A stretch of 64,000 nt of DNA, taken from Gp6-AA40 sp963723495 (GTDB taxonomy: Bacteria > Acidobacteriota > Vicinamibacteria > Vicinamibacterales > UBA2999). The notes below the pieces were generated by a model, which saw only the letters and a program-made list of their open reading frames with translations, was not told the DNA's origin and ran no database searches. The first letter of the stretch is position 1. Every line of letters begins with the position of its first letter. Shown piece after piece: positions 1 to 8,227 of this stretch. The position numbers and the translations under genes were made by a program. The stretch covers positions 117,859 to 181,858 of the forward strand of contig CAVRQR010000001.1 of NCBI GenBank assembly GCA_963723495.1, read 5' to 3'.

Positions 1-3
1 CGG

Positions 4-987
4 TTACGGGTCGAAGCGGTACGCCGTGTCGTTGGATGCCACGGCCAGCTCGCCCGAGGGTCCAAATGCGACACCAATGAACCCGCAGCCAGCGACGAGG
101 AGTTCAGGCTCGCCGTCGAGATCCTTCAGCCCGTAGAGCCCGCTGCGTCCGGACAGGGCATCCACTACGTGCAATTCTCCCTCTGGCGAAAACGCCAGGC
201 CTTGAGGGCGGCCAAACGTCGCCGGGACCGAGCGGACGCTACCGTCGGACCCGATGCGGTACACGTGATCGTAGGTGGAGAGTGTGGGACCGCTTGCGAA
301 GAGCTCGCCGTCCGGGCTGATCGCGAGGTGAAACGCCGCGACACTGGGGGGCAACGTTGCGAATGGCTCGGCGCGGTTGTCGCGAACACGGAAGATCGTC
401 CCCGATCGATCTCCGACGTACAGGTCTCCTGCGCGATCGAAGGCGAGGCCACAGGCCACACCCAGCTCCGACACCACGAGCTCGTGCTTGCCTTCGGCCG
501 ACACTCGATAGACAGCGCCCTCAAAGCGACTCGACACGTAGAGCTGCCGATCGGGCCCGATGGTCATCGACGTCGCGTTGACGATGCCGGAGACGAACGG
601 CTCACGGGTGCCGGCGCCCGTCACGCGAAAGATCGAGACGGGTGACTCCTGCCCTCGCGATCCGCTGTAGGTGACGAAGAGGTTGCCGTCAGCGTCGAAG
701 ACCGGGTTGTCGACCTGGTGCAGGCCCGTCGCCCACAAACCACCAACGGAGACGTACGCCGTCGCGCCCGGAAGATCTTCGATTCGAATCGGGGCCGGCC
801 CGGGTTCCACTTCGTCCGGGACGGCAACGACCAGACGGGTCCGCGAAGCGAACGCCACCAGCGCGCGCTGACCGCCGACGGTCACAACGGGAATCGTGTC
901 CTCAGGAAACCCGGAGCCTCTCAGCGTGATGCGCCCTCCCGCGACCGCGCGGAGAGGGCTTACGGAGGCGATGGTGGGCCTGGCCAA
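4..987 (-). CDS. IPT/TIG plus NHL/SMP-30-like beta-propeller protein
   Basis: Complete 327-residue protein. Residues about 4-75 look like an IPT/TIG immunoglobulin-like fold (start APTIASVSP-like, then GGRITLRGSGF). The remainder is a series of propeller blades with repeated patterns such as GPDRQLYVSS, DRAGDLYVGD, SPDGELFASG and SPEGELHVVD, typical of NHL or gluconolactonase-like propellers. There is no clear signal peptide, so the start could be further upstream or the protein could be cytoplasmic. No catalytic residues can be assigned. It may bind a ligand or carbohydrate. It lies tail-to-head with the HNH gene, 9 bases apart. Fold call is fairly safe, function unknown. Confidence 0.7.
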   Translation of the reverse strand: MARPTIASVSPLRAVAGGRITLRGSGFPEDTIPVVTVGGQRALVAFASRTRLVVAVPDEVEPGPAPIRIEDLPGATAYVSVGGLWATGLHQVDNPVFDADGNLFVTYSGSRGQESPVSIFRVTGAGTREPFVSGIVNATSMTIGPDRQLYVSSRFEGAVYRVSAEGKHELVVSELGVACGLAFDRAGDLYVGDRSGTIFRVRDNRAEPFATLPPSVAAFHLAISPDGELFASGPTLSTYDHVYRIGSDGSVRSVPATFGRPQGLAFSPEGELHVVDALSGRSGLYGLKDLDGEPELLVAGCGFIGVAFGPSGELAVASNDTAYRFDP

Positions 988-996
988 ACTTCTATT

Positions 997-1531
997 TTAT
1001 GTGTCCTCGAGCTCGACGTTCCAATACAGGTAGTCGCGCCAGCTTTCGGGCGCGTCGCGCAGCCCGACCGTGATGCGAATCGCCGGCGCGGAGTCCGGCC
1101 GTCTCGGCGAGCGCAGCAATTTCATTCCCGCCTCACCAGGCGTGCGTCCACCTTTGAGGCGATTGCAGCCAATGCAGCAGGTGACGATGTTCTCCCAGTC
1201 CTTGCGGCCGCCTTGCGCCACCGGCACGACGTGGTCGAACGTCAGTTCAGCCGTCGGCAAGACGTGGTTGCAGGTACTGGCAGGTATGGCGGTCACGCGC
1301 GTAGATGTTGGCGCGTGAGAACGGGACATAATCGAATCTGCGCTTGATTCTGACGAAACGGAGCAGGCGGATGACAGAAGGCAGCTTGAACGTGACAGAC
1401 ACTGCCCGTACTTCGCGGTCATGAACCGCGATCACCTCCACTTTTCCCTGGCACCAAAGCGTAATAGCCTTCTGCCAGTGAACAACCTTGAGAGGCTCGT
1501 AAGACGCGTTCAGGAGAAGCGCCTGCTGCAT
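997..1531 (-). CDS. HNH endonuclease (one +1 frame break)
   Basis: The N-terminal part begins MQQALLLNASYEPLKVVHWQ, the usual opening of a widespread bacterial HNH family. The C-terminal part carries the zinc and catalytic module: CNHVLP, then LTFDHVVPVAQGG, WENIVTCCIGCNRLKGGRTP and EAGMKLL. The two halves are in different frames. Removing one base near 1270 restores CQYCNHVLP, completing the first CxxC pair. Corrected length is about 178 residues, normal for the family. The family is common in free-living bacteria and usually not part of a restriction system. It diverges from the NlpC/P60 gene across about 96 bases. The frame break looks like a sequence error. Confidence 0.75.
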
Positions 1532-1627
1532 ACCTGAAGCAATGATGCAAGAAGGGCGCGAGGGCTGTCAAGGTTCCGACACGTTAAACTGTAAGCAACA
1601 CGGGAGTTACGACGATACACTGACACT

Positions 1628-2182
1628 ATGACGACGCGAGGCGCCTGGCTCATTCCGTCGCTCCTCGTGGCCGCGGTCGTTAGCGGGTGCGCAAGCAGCG
1701 GAACCGTCCCGAGGCCACAGCCCTTTCCTGGGGCAAACATCCCGGCCGTCTCCCCTGAAGAACCGAGCCCGCCCTCACCTGGCGAAGCGGCATTTCCCTC
1801 GACTGGACTCATCGCTACTGCGCTCGCGCTGCGAGGCACTCCGTATCTGAACGGGGGCGTGGAGCCGACTCGGGGGTTCGATTGCAGCGGGTTCGTGCAG
1901 TGGGTGTTCGCCCGGCACGGGACATCGCTGCCTCGCGAAGTCCGCGAGCAGTACGACGAAGGGACCCCAATCGATCGTGACGAGATCCAGGCGGGAGATC
2001 TGGTGTTCTTTCAGACCGTCAGTCGCGGTCCTTCGCACGTGGGCATTGCCCTCGGTGAAGGTGAGTTCGTCCATGCGCCGAGCTCGCGAGGCGTCGTTCG
2101 GGTGGAAAACTACAGCAGCAGCCGCTACTGGGCGTCACGGTGGATCGGTGCGCGACGGATCAGCGGGTCCGGTCGTTCGTAG
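1628..2182 (+). CDS. NlpC/P60 family lipoprotein, cell-wall peptidase
   Basis: 184 residues. The N-terminus has a lipoprotein signal with lipobox VVSGC (Cys at about 20), then a proline-rich linker. The NlpC/P60 domain follows: FDCSGFVQWVF gives the catalytic Cys, SHVGIALG the His, and FVHAPSS the third polar residue. The family cleaves D-glutamyl-meso-diaminopimelate bonds in peptidoglycan. With a lipid anchor it should act in the periplasm on the outer-membrane side. It stands alone on the plus strand, divergent from the HNH gene and convergent with the metallopeptidase gene 39 bases downstream. Family assignment is secure, exact bond inferred. Confidence 0.88.
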   Translation: MTTRGAWLIPSLLVAAVVSGCASSGTVPRPQPFPGANIPAVSPEEPSPPSPGEAAFPSTGLIATALALRGTPYLNGGVEPTRGFDCSGFVQWVFARHGTSLPREVREQYDEGTPIDRDEIQAGDLVFFQTVSRGPSHVGIALGEGEFVHAPSSRGVVRVENYSSSRYWASRWIGARRISGSGRS

Positions 2183-2221
2183 TGTCAGCCTTCAGCGGAT
2201 CGTCGCAGGGCGTCTGCGGGA

Positions 2222-3043
2222 TTACGCCGCGCGGACCTTCTTGCGCGCCACTGTCCGTTGTGGCTCGGCGCGGAATCGCCGTATCACCAGATCGTTGTCG
2301 CCGAAGTGCGTCACCGCGCGGGGCAGGTCGAGCGGCTCGACACGACAGTTGGGGATGGACGCGTCAACTGGCGGCGCGACCGCTTCGACGTAGCGGCGCG
2401 GATACGATGCTCCCCTGAACGTCGTCGCCACGACACCGCCGTAACGGGCCGTGAGGCCTGCAAAGTCGTAATGAAGGAACTCGAGGATCTCCGGATCGGG
2501 GCTGCTGGTCAGGTACTGAGTAACCATCTCCACCACGTCCTGGAAGAACGCCGGGCTATGGCATTTCGCCGAAAGCGTGCCGTCGGCGCGCTCGATCCGG
2601 CGGATGCCCGGCTGATGCGGGTCGATGTGGTAGAGCTCGTGGACGATAGTGTCCAGCTTCGCCATCCATACCGGATGCCCGGGATAGCGGGCTCGCTTGC
2701 GAGCACTCACGCGCCGCTGGTCGCAGAAACGGGGCAGCGTAAACGACACCATGTAATCGATTTGATTCGACCCGACCCGGACGATCGGTGATTTGGTGAC
2801 GAACCACTCCGACCGGCGAGTCAGGGCTCCCGTCGTCTGATCCCGCCAGAAGTAGTAACCCGGCTCACTGGGGGGAAGGCACACGCAGTGGCACGTCGCG
2901 TAGGGTCCTTCCCGGTCGGCTCGACCGGCACGTGCGAACACCAGGATACGATTCATGTCCAGGAACGACAGCCTGGGCACGCGCAACACGATGTCTGACA
3001 TGAGCCGCCGGACGTGCTCGGTGTAATTGATCATGGAGAGCAA
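2222..3043 (-). CDS. Putative zinc metallopeptidase (HExxH)
   Basis: 273 residues with one clear zinc-peptidase signature, TIVHELYHIDP, at about residues 140-150. The helix is followed by HxxG-like residues and by CHSPAFF. The first 100 residues contain a CHCVCLPP cluster that may bind metal. The charged tail RTVARKKVRAA is Lys/Arg-rich. The architecture resembles putative metallopeptidases annotated in Acidobacteria and some phages, but I do not recognise a named family. No signal peptide is evident, so it is probably cytoplasmic. The start could also be the Met at residue 4 or 16. Substrate unknown. Confidence 0.6.
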   Translation of the reverse strand: MLSMINYTEHVRRLMSDIVLRVPRLSFLDMNRILVFARAGRADREGPYATCHCVCLPPSEPGYYFWRDQTTGALTRRSEWFVTKSPIVRVGSNQIDYMVSFTLPRFCDQRRVSARKRARYPGHPVWMAKLDTIVHELYHIDPHQPGIRRIERADGTLSAKCHSPAFFQDVVEMVTQYLTSSPDPEILEFLHYDFAGLTARYGGVVATTFRGASYPRRYVEAVAPPVDASIPNCRVEPLDLPRAVTHFGDNDLVIRRFRAEPQRTVARKKVRAA

Positions 3044-3097
3044 ATCAGCTTTTCGGCGCCAACCACTGCGAGCTTCACTGAGCCGTGCGGTGTGATC

Positions 3098-3979
3098 TCA
3101 CGCGGGTGGGCTTACGTCGGGCGGGGGCACCGGTTCCGGCTCGGCCGGAGCCTCGGTTTCCCCGCCCTCCTGCGCTTCCTCCTCTTCGACGGTCAACGGA
3201 AATCGTGGCGGTGCAGGGGCTTCTGCTTCCGCATCGGTTTCGAGATCGGGCGTTGCCGCAACCGGCGGCGGAGGCTGTGTTCCGCTCCCCATCCGGGTAA
3301 GGATGATTTGCTGCCGCCGCAGCAGTCGGCGCGTCGGTCGAGCCGGGGTCAGCAGTCGTGGATTGATAATCGCGCCCGCGAGCAGTGCAGACTGCGGTCT
3401 CGACAGAGAGGCCGCGGACACACCAAAGTAGGTGCGGGCCGCCGCTTCCGCGCCCCAGACCCTGTCACCCCACTCGATCACGTTGAGATAGATCTCGAGG
3501 ATGCGCGCCTTCGACAGCGCGACCTCGAGCCGGCGCGCGATGATGAGCTCCTTGATCTTTCTGAGCGGGTCGTAGGAGGGCGACAGATACAGATTCTTCG
3601 CCAGCTGCTGCGTGATCGTGCTCGCCCCGCGGGGCGCCTGTCGGCGCGACAGGCTGTCCTGGATCGACTTGCGTATCTGCTCGGCGTCGATGCCTTCGTG
3701 ATCCCAGAACGCGCTGTCTTCAGCCACGAGCACCGCGCGCTTCAGGTTTGGTGAAATCCGCGAATACGGGACCCACCGATAGAGCTGTTTGGGCTTCAAC
3801 CCTTCGGCCGCTGCCTCCTGCTCGCGCAGCTCCATGAACGCCGTCGTCGTCGGATTGCTCGTGGCGAGCGGGCGCACGTCCGGCAGCGTCACGTAGACGT
3901 AGGAAACCACGCCGAATCCGAACGCCACGACTGCCGCGAGCACGCGCAATGGGCGCCGGGGCACGCGGAGAGGTTTCAC
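3098..3979 (-). CDS. mtgA: Monofunctional biosynthetic peptidoglycan transglycosylase
   Basis: 293 residues of glycosyltransferase family 51. An N-terminal membrane anchor (VLAAVVAFGFGVVSYVYV) is followed by the GT51 core. VLVAEDSAFWDHEG carries the catalytic Glu, then GASTITQQLAKNLYLS and KIKELIIARRLE, and EIYLNVIEWGDRVWGAEAAARTYFG. It polymerises lipid II into glycan strands and has no transpeptidase domain. The C-terminal 70 residues form a Pro/Glu-rich tail not found in most MtgA proteins; this could be an interaction region. The gene is followed by about 190 bases with no recognisable gene before the aminotransferase. Assignment is firm. Confidence 0.9.
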   Translation of the reverse strand: MKPLRVPRRPLRVLAAVVAFGFGVVSYVYVTLPDVRPLATSNPTTTAFMELREQEAAAEGLKPKQLYRWVPYSRISPNLKRAVLVAEDSAFWDHEGIDAEQIRKSIQDSLSRRQAPRGASTITQQLAKNLYLSPSYDPLRKIKELIIARRLEVALSKARILEIYLNVIEWGDRVWGAEAAARTYFGVSAASLSRPQSALLAGAIINPRLLTPARPTRRLLRRQQIILTRMGSGTQPPPPVAATPDLETDAEAEAPAPPRFPLTVEEEEAQEGGETEAPAEPEPVPPPDVSPPA

Positions 3980-4170
3980 CTAGCCCTCCTGAGCCTCATC
4001 AGCACGAACACTCGCTGTCCTGTCACCGGGTTGGTGGCGCACGACGCGGTGAGCGCGGTGATTGAAAGAGCGGCTCGCAATCCGCGGCCTCGATCGAACA
4101 CACTTCGCCTTCCTACTTACGCGAACGCGAGAACGCCGGGCGGAGCTGCCCACGCGCTCACGCTCGACGC

Positions 4171-5337
4171 TCAGGCGGTGACGAGAGCCGAACGCAGCGA
4201 CGCCGATGCCGCCGCGACGCCTGCGCCCTCGGGCACAGAGTGCCCGTGCGCCGCCAGCGCGACTTCGCACGCCGCGAGGAACTGCAAAAGCGTTTGCGGC
4301 GTCGAGCTGGCGCCCATCAATCCTACGCGCCAGATCTTGCCCGCCAACGGCCCGAGTCCCGCACCTACTTCGATGTTGTAGTTCGTCAGCAGTGTGCGGC
4401 GCACCGCGGCCTCGTCCACGCCGGCCGGCGTCCGCACGGCGTTGAGCGTCCACAGCCGCTCGGACTCCGGCGGCAGCAGCGACAACCCCATCGCTTCAAT
4501 TCCGGCGGCGAGCGCGTGGTGATTGCGCTCGTGGCGAGACTGCCGCGCCGCGAGCCCCTCCTCCTCCACCATGAGCAACGCCTCGCGCAGTGCGTAGACC
4601 AGCGTGCTCGACATGGTGTGGTGGTACTTGCGGCCTGCCCAGTAGTCTTCGAGGAGCTTGAGATCCAGATAGAAGCTGCGGCACGGGATCAGCCGTTCGC
4701 GCGCAGCTCCCGACACCGCAATTGGCGCCAGTCCCGACGGCGCGCCGATGCATTTCTGCGTGCACGAGTACGCGATATCGACACCCCAGCCGGCGAGATC
4801 GACTTCGTGTCCCCCGAGCGAGGTCACCATGTCGACGATCGAAAGCGCACCATGCTCACGCGTGATCGCCGCGAGCTCTTTGACAGGATTGCGAACGCCA
4901 GTCGAGGTCTCTGCATGCACCAGTCCAACGACGTCCGCACCTTCCCGCTTCAGCTCATCGCGCAGTCGCTGTGGATCGACAGCTCGTCCCCACTCGACGT
5001 CAATGCGACGAACCTTTGATCCGTAGCGCTGGAACATCTGCGCCAGACGGTCGCCGAAATAGCCGGTGACGACGACGACGCTGCGAGAGCCTTCGGCAAC
5101 GGCGTTCGCCACGGCCGCCTCCATGGCGGATGTGCCTGTACCCGAGGTGGCGATCGTGAGTGACTTGCTGTCCGCGCGGAAGACACGCTGAAGCGACGCG
5201 CGAACCTCATCGAGCATCGGAACGAAATCAGGATCGAGATGGCTGAGTACGGGCGCGGCCATCGCGCGCATCACACGCGGAGCGATCAGGCTCGGACCAG
5301 GTCCGAGCAAAACACGTTCAGTTGACGGTAGTGGCAT
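4171..5337 (-). CDS. Class V aminotransferase (alanine/serine-glyoxylate type)
   Basis: 388 residues of fold-type I PLP enzyme. It opens LLGPGPSLIAPRVMRAM, has the phosphate-binding region TSGTGTSAMEAAVAN, the Asp region SIVDMVTSLGGHEVDL, and the PLP lysine in SCTQKCIGAPSGLAP. The family moves amino groups from alanine or serine to glyoxylate. It is the last gene of a five-gene minus-strand operon, 11 bases after the DapA-like lyase. A lyase and an aminotransferase behind a peptide-type transporter suggest catabolism of an imported amino acid or derivative; that is inference. The family is firm, substrate open. Confidence 0.85.
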   Translation of the reverse strand: MPLPSTERVLLGPGPSLIAPRVMRAMAAPVLSHLDPDFVPMLDEVRASLQRVFRADSKSLTIATSGTGTSAMEAAVANAVAEGSRSVVVVTGYFGDRLAQMFQRYGSKVRRIDVEWGRAVDPQRLRDELKREGADVVGLVHAETSTGVRNPVKELAAITREHGALSIVDMVTSLGGHEVDLAGWGVDIAYSCTQKCIGAPSGLAPIAVSGAARERLIPCRSFYLDLKLLEDYWAGRKYHHTMSSTLVYALREALLMVEEEGLAARQSRHERNHHALAAGIEAMGLSLLPPESERLWTLNAVRTPAGVDEAAVRRTLLTNYNIEVGAGLGPLAGKIWRVGLMGASSTPQTLLQFLAACEVALAAHGHSVPEGAGVAAASASLRSALVTA

Positions 5338-5348
5338 AAGGCAACGGA

Positions 5349-6293
5349 TCAGCGCAACACGGCAGGCTGGTCAGACACGCGCGGGTCGCGAGACCCCACA
5401 GCATCGTGAAGCACTCCGAGTGCGTCGAGCTGACCACGGATGATATCGATGGTTGAAGGAACCGCGGGACGAAGAGGCGGCCGCGGTGGTCCGCCTGCAA
5501 AACCCAGTAAGTGTATCGCAGCTTTGAGTCCCGGTACTCCATAACTTCCACCGACCGACTTCGCAATCGGCAGCAGTCGCCGCTGCAGAGTTCGCGCCTC
5601 ATCCAATCGGCCCTCGCGCACGAGAGTCATCAATTCAAGACACGCATCAGGCAGCAGCGCTGCGAGCGCCAGGATTGCGCCATCGCATCCGGCGCACAGC
5701 GCGTGCACCAACGTGGTGGCTGATCCGGCGAGCACGGTGAAGTCGTCCGGCGTGCGCCCGACCAGCTCCGCGATCTGCGCGATGTCGCTGCCTGATTCTT
5801 TGATCCCGACGATGTTCGGATGTACCGCGAGGCGCTCGACTGCCTCGGGTTGCAGGTTCACACCTGTAAACATCGACACGTTGTACAGCAGCACCGGAAC
5901 GGGCGATGCGTCCGCAACGTCCGTGTAGTGCCGCACGAACACGTCCGTCGTCATCTGCGATTTGAAGAACGACGGCGTACGAACGAGCACCGCGTCGACA
6001 CCCGCGGCAGCGGCGCGCTTCGTCGCGGCAATCGTTGCGCGCGTCGATTCGCGCCCGGTGCCGGCGATGAGCGGCCGCTCGCCGGGCATGTGCTGACGCA
6101 CGATATCGACGATGCGATCGCATTCGGAGTCGTCGAGCTGTGCGGCCTCACCATTCGAACCAAGTACGACCAGGCCTTCGAGCGATGTTGCCATCCATTT
6201 CGCGACGTTGCTTCTGAGACCCGGCTCGTCGAGTGTGTCGTCGGAGAGGAACGGCGTGACGATGGGTGTGTAGATGCCGGTAAAGCGTTTCAT
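5349..6293 (-). CDS. DapA/NanA-family aldolase-lyase
   Basis: 314 residues, a (beta/alpha)8 class I aldolase of the dihydrodipicolinate synthase family. It starts MKRFTGIYTPIVTPF. The substrate-binding segment VVLGSNGEAAQLDDSE replaces the GTTGE motif of DapA. The conserved tyrosine is in VPVLLYNVS and the Schiff-base lysine in IVGIKESGSDI. Such variants are usually 4-hydroxy-2-oxoglutarate aldolase-like or other 2-oxo acid lyases rather than lysine biosynthesis enzymes. The ATG overlaps the stop of the upstream permease (ATGA), indicating translational coupling. Family certain, reaction not determined. Confidence 0.85.
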   Translation of the reverse strand: MKRFTGIYTPIVTPFLSDDTLDEPGLRSNVAKWMATSLEGLVVLGSNGEAAQLDDSECDRIVDIVRQHMPGERPLIAGTGRESTRATIAATKRAAAAGVDAVLVRTPSFFKSQMTTDVFVRHYTDVADASPVPVLLYNVSMFTGVNLQPEAVERLAVHPNIVGIKESGSDIAQIAELVGRTPDDFTVLAGSATTLVHALCAGCDGAILALAALLPDACLELMTLVREGRLDEARTLQRRLLPIAKSVGGSYGVPGLKAAIHLLGFAGGPPRPPLRPAVPSTIDIIRGQLDALGVLHDAVGSRDPRVSDQPAVLR

Positions 6294-7264
6294 GGCTCCA
6301 ATTGTACCGGCGCGCGACCTTCGCTCTGCGCCAGCAGATTGACGCCCAGAACCACCGCGAAGATCCCCGCCGCTGGCGCAAGCGACCACGGCGCATCGCC
6401 CAGCAGTGCAACGTTCGACGCGTCCTGCAGCATGGTTCCCCATGTCGGAACCGTGCTCGGAAAGCCGAGGCCCACATAGGACAACGTGGCCTCTGCGAGC
6501 ATGAACGCAGGAACGAGGAGAGACGCCTGTGTTTTCAGAAAGCCGGCCGTCGCAGGCAACAGATGCCGGATCAGCACGCGGCCTTCGCTGGCGCCGGCCG
6601 CCTGCGCGGCTACGGTATACTCGCGCTCCCGCTCGGCGAGCACGATGGCGCGCACACCGCGCGCGACAATTGGCCACCCGAGGAGCGCAAAGATGCCGAC
6701 CAGCAGCAGGAAGACCGTCGACGGTGGCAGGACCAGCGGGAGCACGGCGCGCAGCACGAGCGCGACGTAGATCGCCGGCAACACCAGCACGAACTCCGAC
6801 ACGCGGGACAGCACGCCGTCGAACCAGCCGCCGACATAGCCGGCAATCCCGCCGACCGTTGCACCGAAGATCGTCGCCAGCAACGCCGACACGAGCGACA
6901 CAGCAAGCGTGGCGCGTGCGCCATGAAGCAGACGAGAGTAGATGTCACGGCCGTAGCCGTCGGCGCCGAGCAGGAGAAGCGGCACATCACTGTCTGGATG
7001 GGCGGTGACGATCGTTCCGGCAGTGAACCATCGCAGCCGCACGGGCTGTGAGGTGTCCGCCTCGAATCGTCTCTCGATGCGACTGACCACACGCTGCGGA
7101 TAGATGAACGGTGCAGCAAGCCCGTTCTGCCAGATGTGGATCTCCGTTGGCGGCGCGTAGAGCAGATCGTCGAAGCGACGATTGGGTGGGTTGGGAGAGA
7201 GCCACGGCGCACCAAGCGCCGCGAGCGCGATCAGCAGAAGCAGCGACCACGCCGCGCGCTTCAT
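6290..7264 (-). CDS. Peptide/nickel-type ABC permease, DppC-like
   Basis: About 324 residues with an N-terminal helix (SLLLLIALAALGAPWLSPNPP), a long periplasmic insertion, and five further membrane segments. It has the DppC-type sequence LLGADGYGRDIYSRLLHGARATL and the EAA loop region VAAQAAGASEGRVLIRHLLPATAG that docks to an ATPase. It ends with the ATGA overlap to the lyase gene, and its own start overlaps the stop of the DppB-like gene. The PAPPTEIHIWQNGL insertion is longer than in typical DppC. No ATP-binding subunit is present in the window. Confidence 0.85.
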   Translation of the reverse strand: MKRAAWSLLLLIALAALGAPWLSPNPPNRRFDDLLYAPPTEIHIWQNGLAAPFIYPQRVVSRIERRFEADTSQPVRLRWFTAGTIVTAHPDSDVPLLLLGADGYGRDIYSRLLHGARATLAVSLVSALLATIFGATVGGIAGYVGGWFDGVLSRVSEFVLVLPAIYVALVLRAVLPLVLPPSTVFLLLVGIFALLGWPIVARGVRAIVLAEREREYTVAAQAAGASEGRVLIRHLLPATAGFLKTQASLLVPAFMLAEATLSYVGLGFPSTVPTWGTMLQDASNVALLGDAPWSLAPAAGIFAVVLGVNLLAQSEGRAPVQLEP

Positions 7265-8227
7265 CACGCGGACTCCTGCCGGATTCGTGGATCGGCAGCC
7301 GCGAGCAGGAGATCCCCGACCATCGTTCCCAGCGCGAGGAATGCCGCGCCGGTCGCGGCGCACGCCGCCACCAGATAGACGTCGCGTGCGCGCAACGCCT
7401 CGAACGTCAAGCGACCGAGGCCCGGCCATGCCGTGACGAATTCCACGATGAACGATCCCGAGAGCAGCGCACCGATCGCCAGCCCGTACACCGCGCAAAT
7501 CGGTCGAACCGACGCCGGCCATGCGTGGCGCAGGAGGACCTGGCCGGCAGGCACGACCGCGCGCAACGGCCGCGAGCACGAACGGCTGGTGAACGGTCTC
7601 AGCCATCGCTTGCGACTGCAGCCGCTCGAACGTCGCGGCCATCGGCAGCGACAGCGCCAGCACCGGCAATGGCAGGTGCCACAACACATCGAGCACCCAG
7701 GAGGACCAGCGCGGATCGCTCGCCGTCGACGACACCATCCCGCCGGCCGGCAGCCATCCGGTACGAGCGGCAATGAACACCAACGCGAGCGACGTGACCA
7801 GCGGCGGCAACGACACACACACCAGCGAGGCGCTGCGCACAAGCATCGGCAACGTGCCCGAGCGTGCGCCGGTAAAGATACCCAGCGAGAGACCGAGAAC
7901 CGTCGCCGTCATGAGCGAGACGATCCCGAGCAGCGCCGTATTCCCCGCGGCGCGCGCCACCAGCGGCGCCACCGGGCGGTTGTAGAGAAACGAGTCTCCG
8001 AAGTCGAACCGAATGGCACGGTTCACCCACAGCCACCACTGTGACAGCGGGCCGCGATCCAGATTGAAACGTGTTCGCGTGTTCTCCACGTCGACGCTCG
8101 ACGCGAACGGCCCCAGCTGCGACGTCATGTCGCCCGGTGCCAGCCGCGCCAGCAGCAAGGCCGCTGATGACGTCATCGCGATGAGGACGATGGCGAAGAG
8201 GAGCCTGCGAACGAGGAAGTGCGCCAT
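7264..8227 (-). CDS. Peptide/nickel-type ABC permease, DppB-like (one +1 frame break)
   Basis: It starts MAHFLVRRLLFAIVLI, the classic DppB opening, and continues with RLAPGDMTSQLG, LDRGPLSQWWLWVNRAIRFDFGDS-type sequence and several membrane helices. Around 7555 the frame breaks. Removing one base gives ARGVPAGQVLLRHAWPASVRP, the expected EAA loop, then ALLSGSFIVEFVTAWPGLGRL and a normal C-terminus. Corrected length is 320 residues, usual for DppB. The start overlaps the stop of the substrate-binding protein (TGATG), and its own stop overlaps the DppC start. The break is probably a sequence error. Confidence 0.82.
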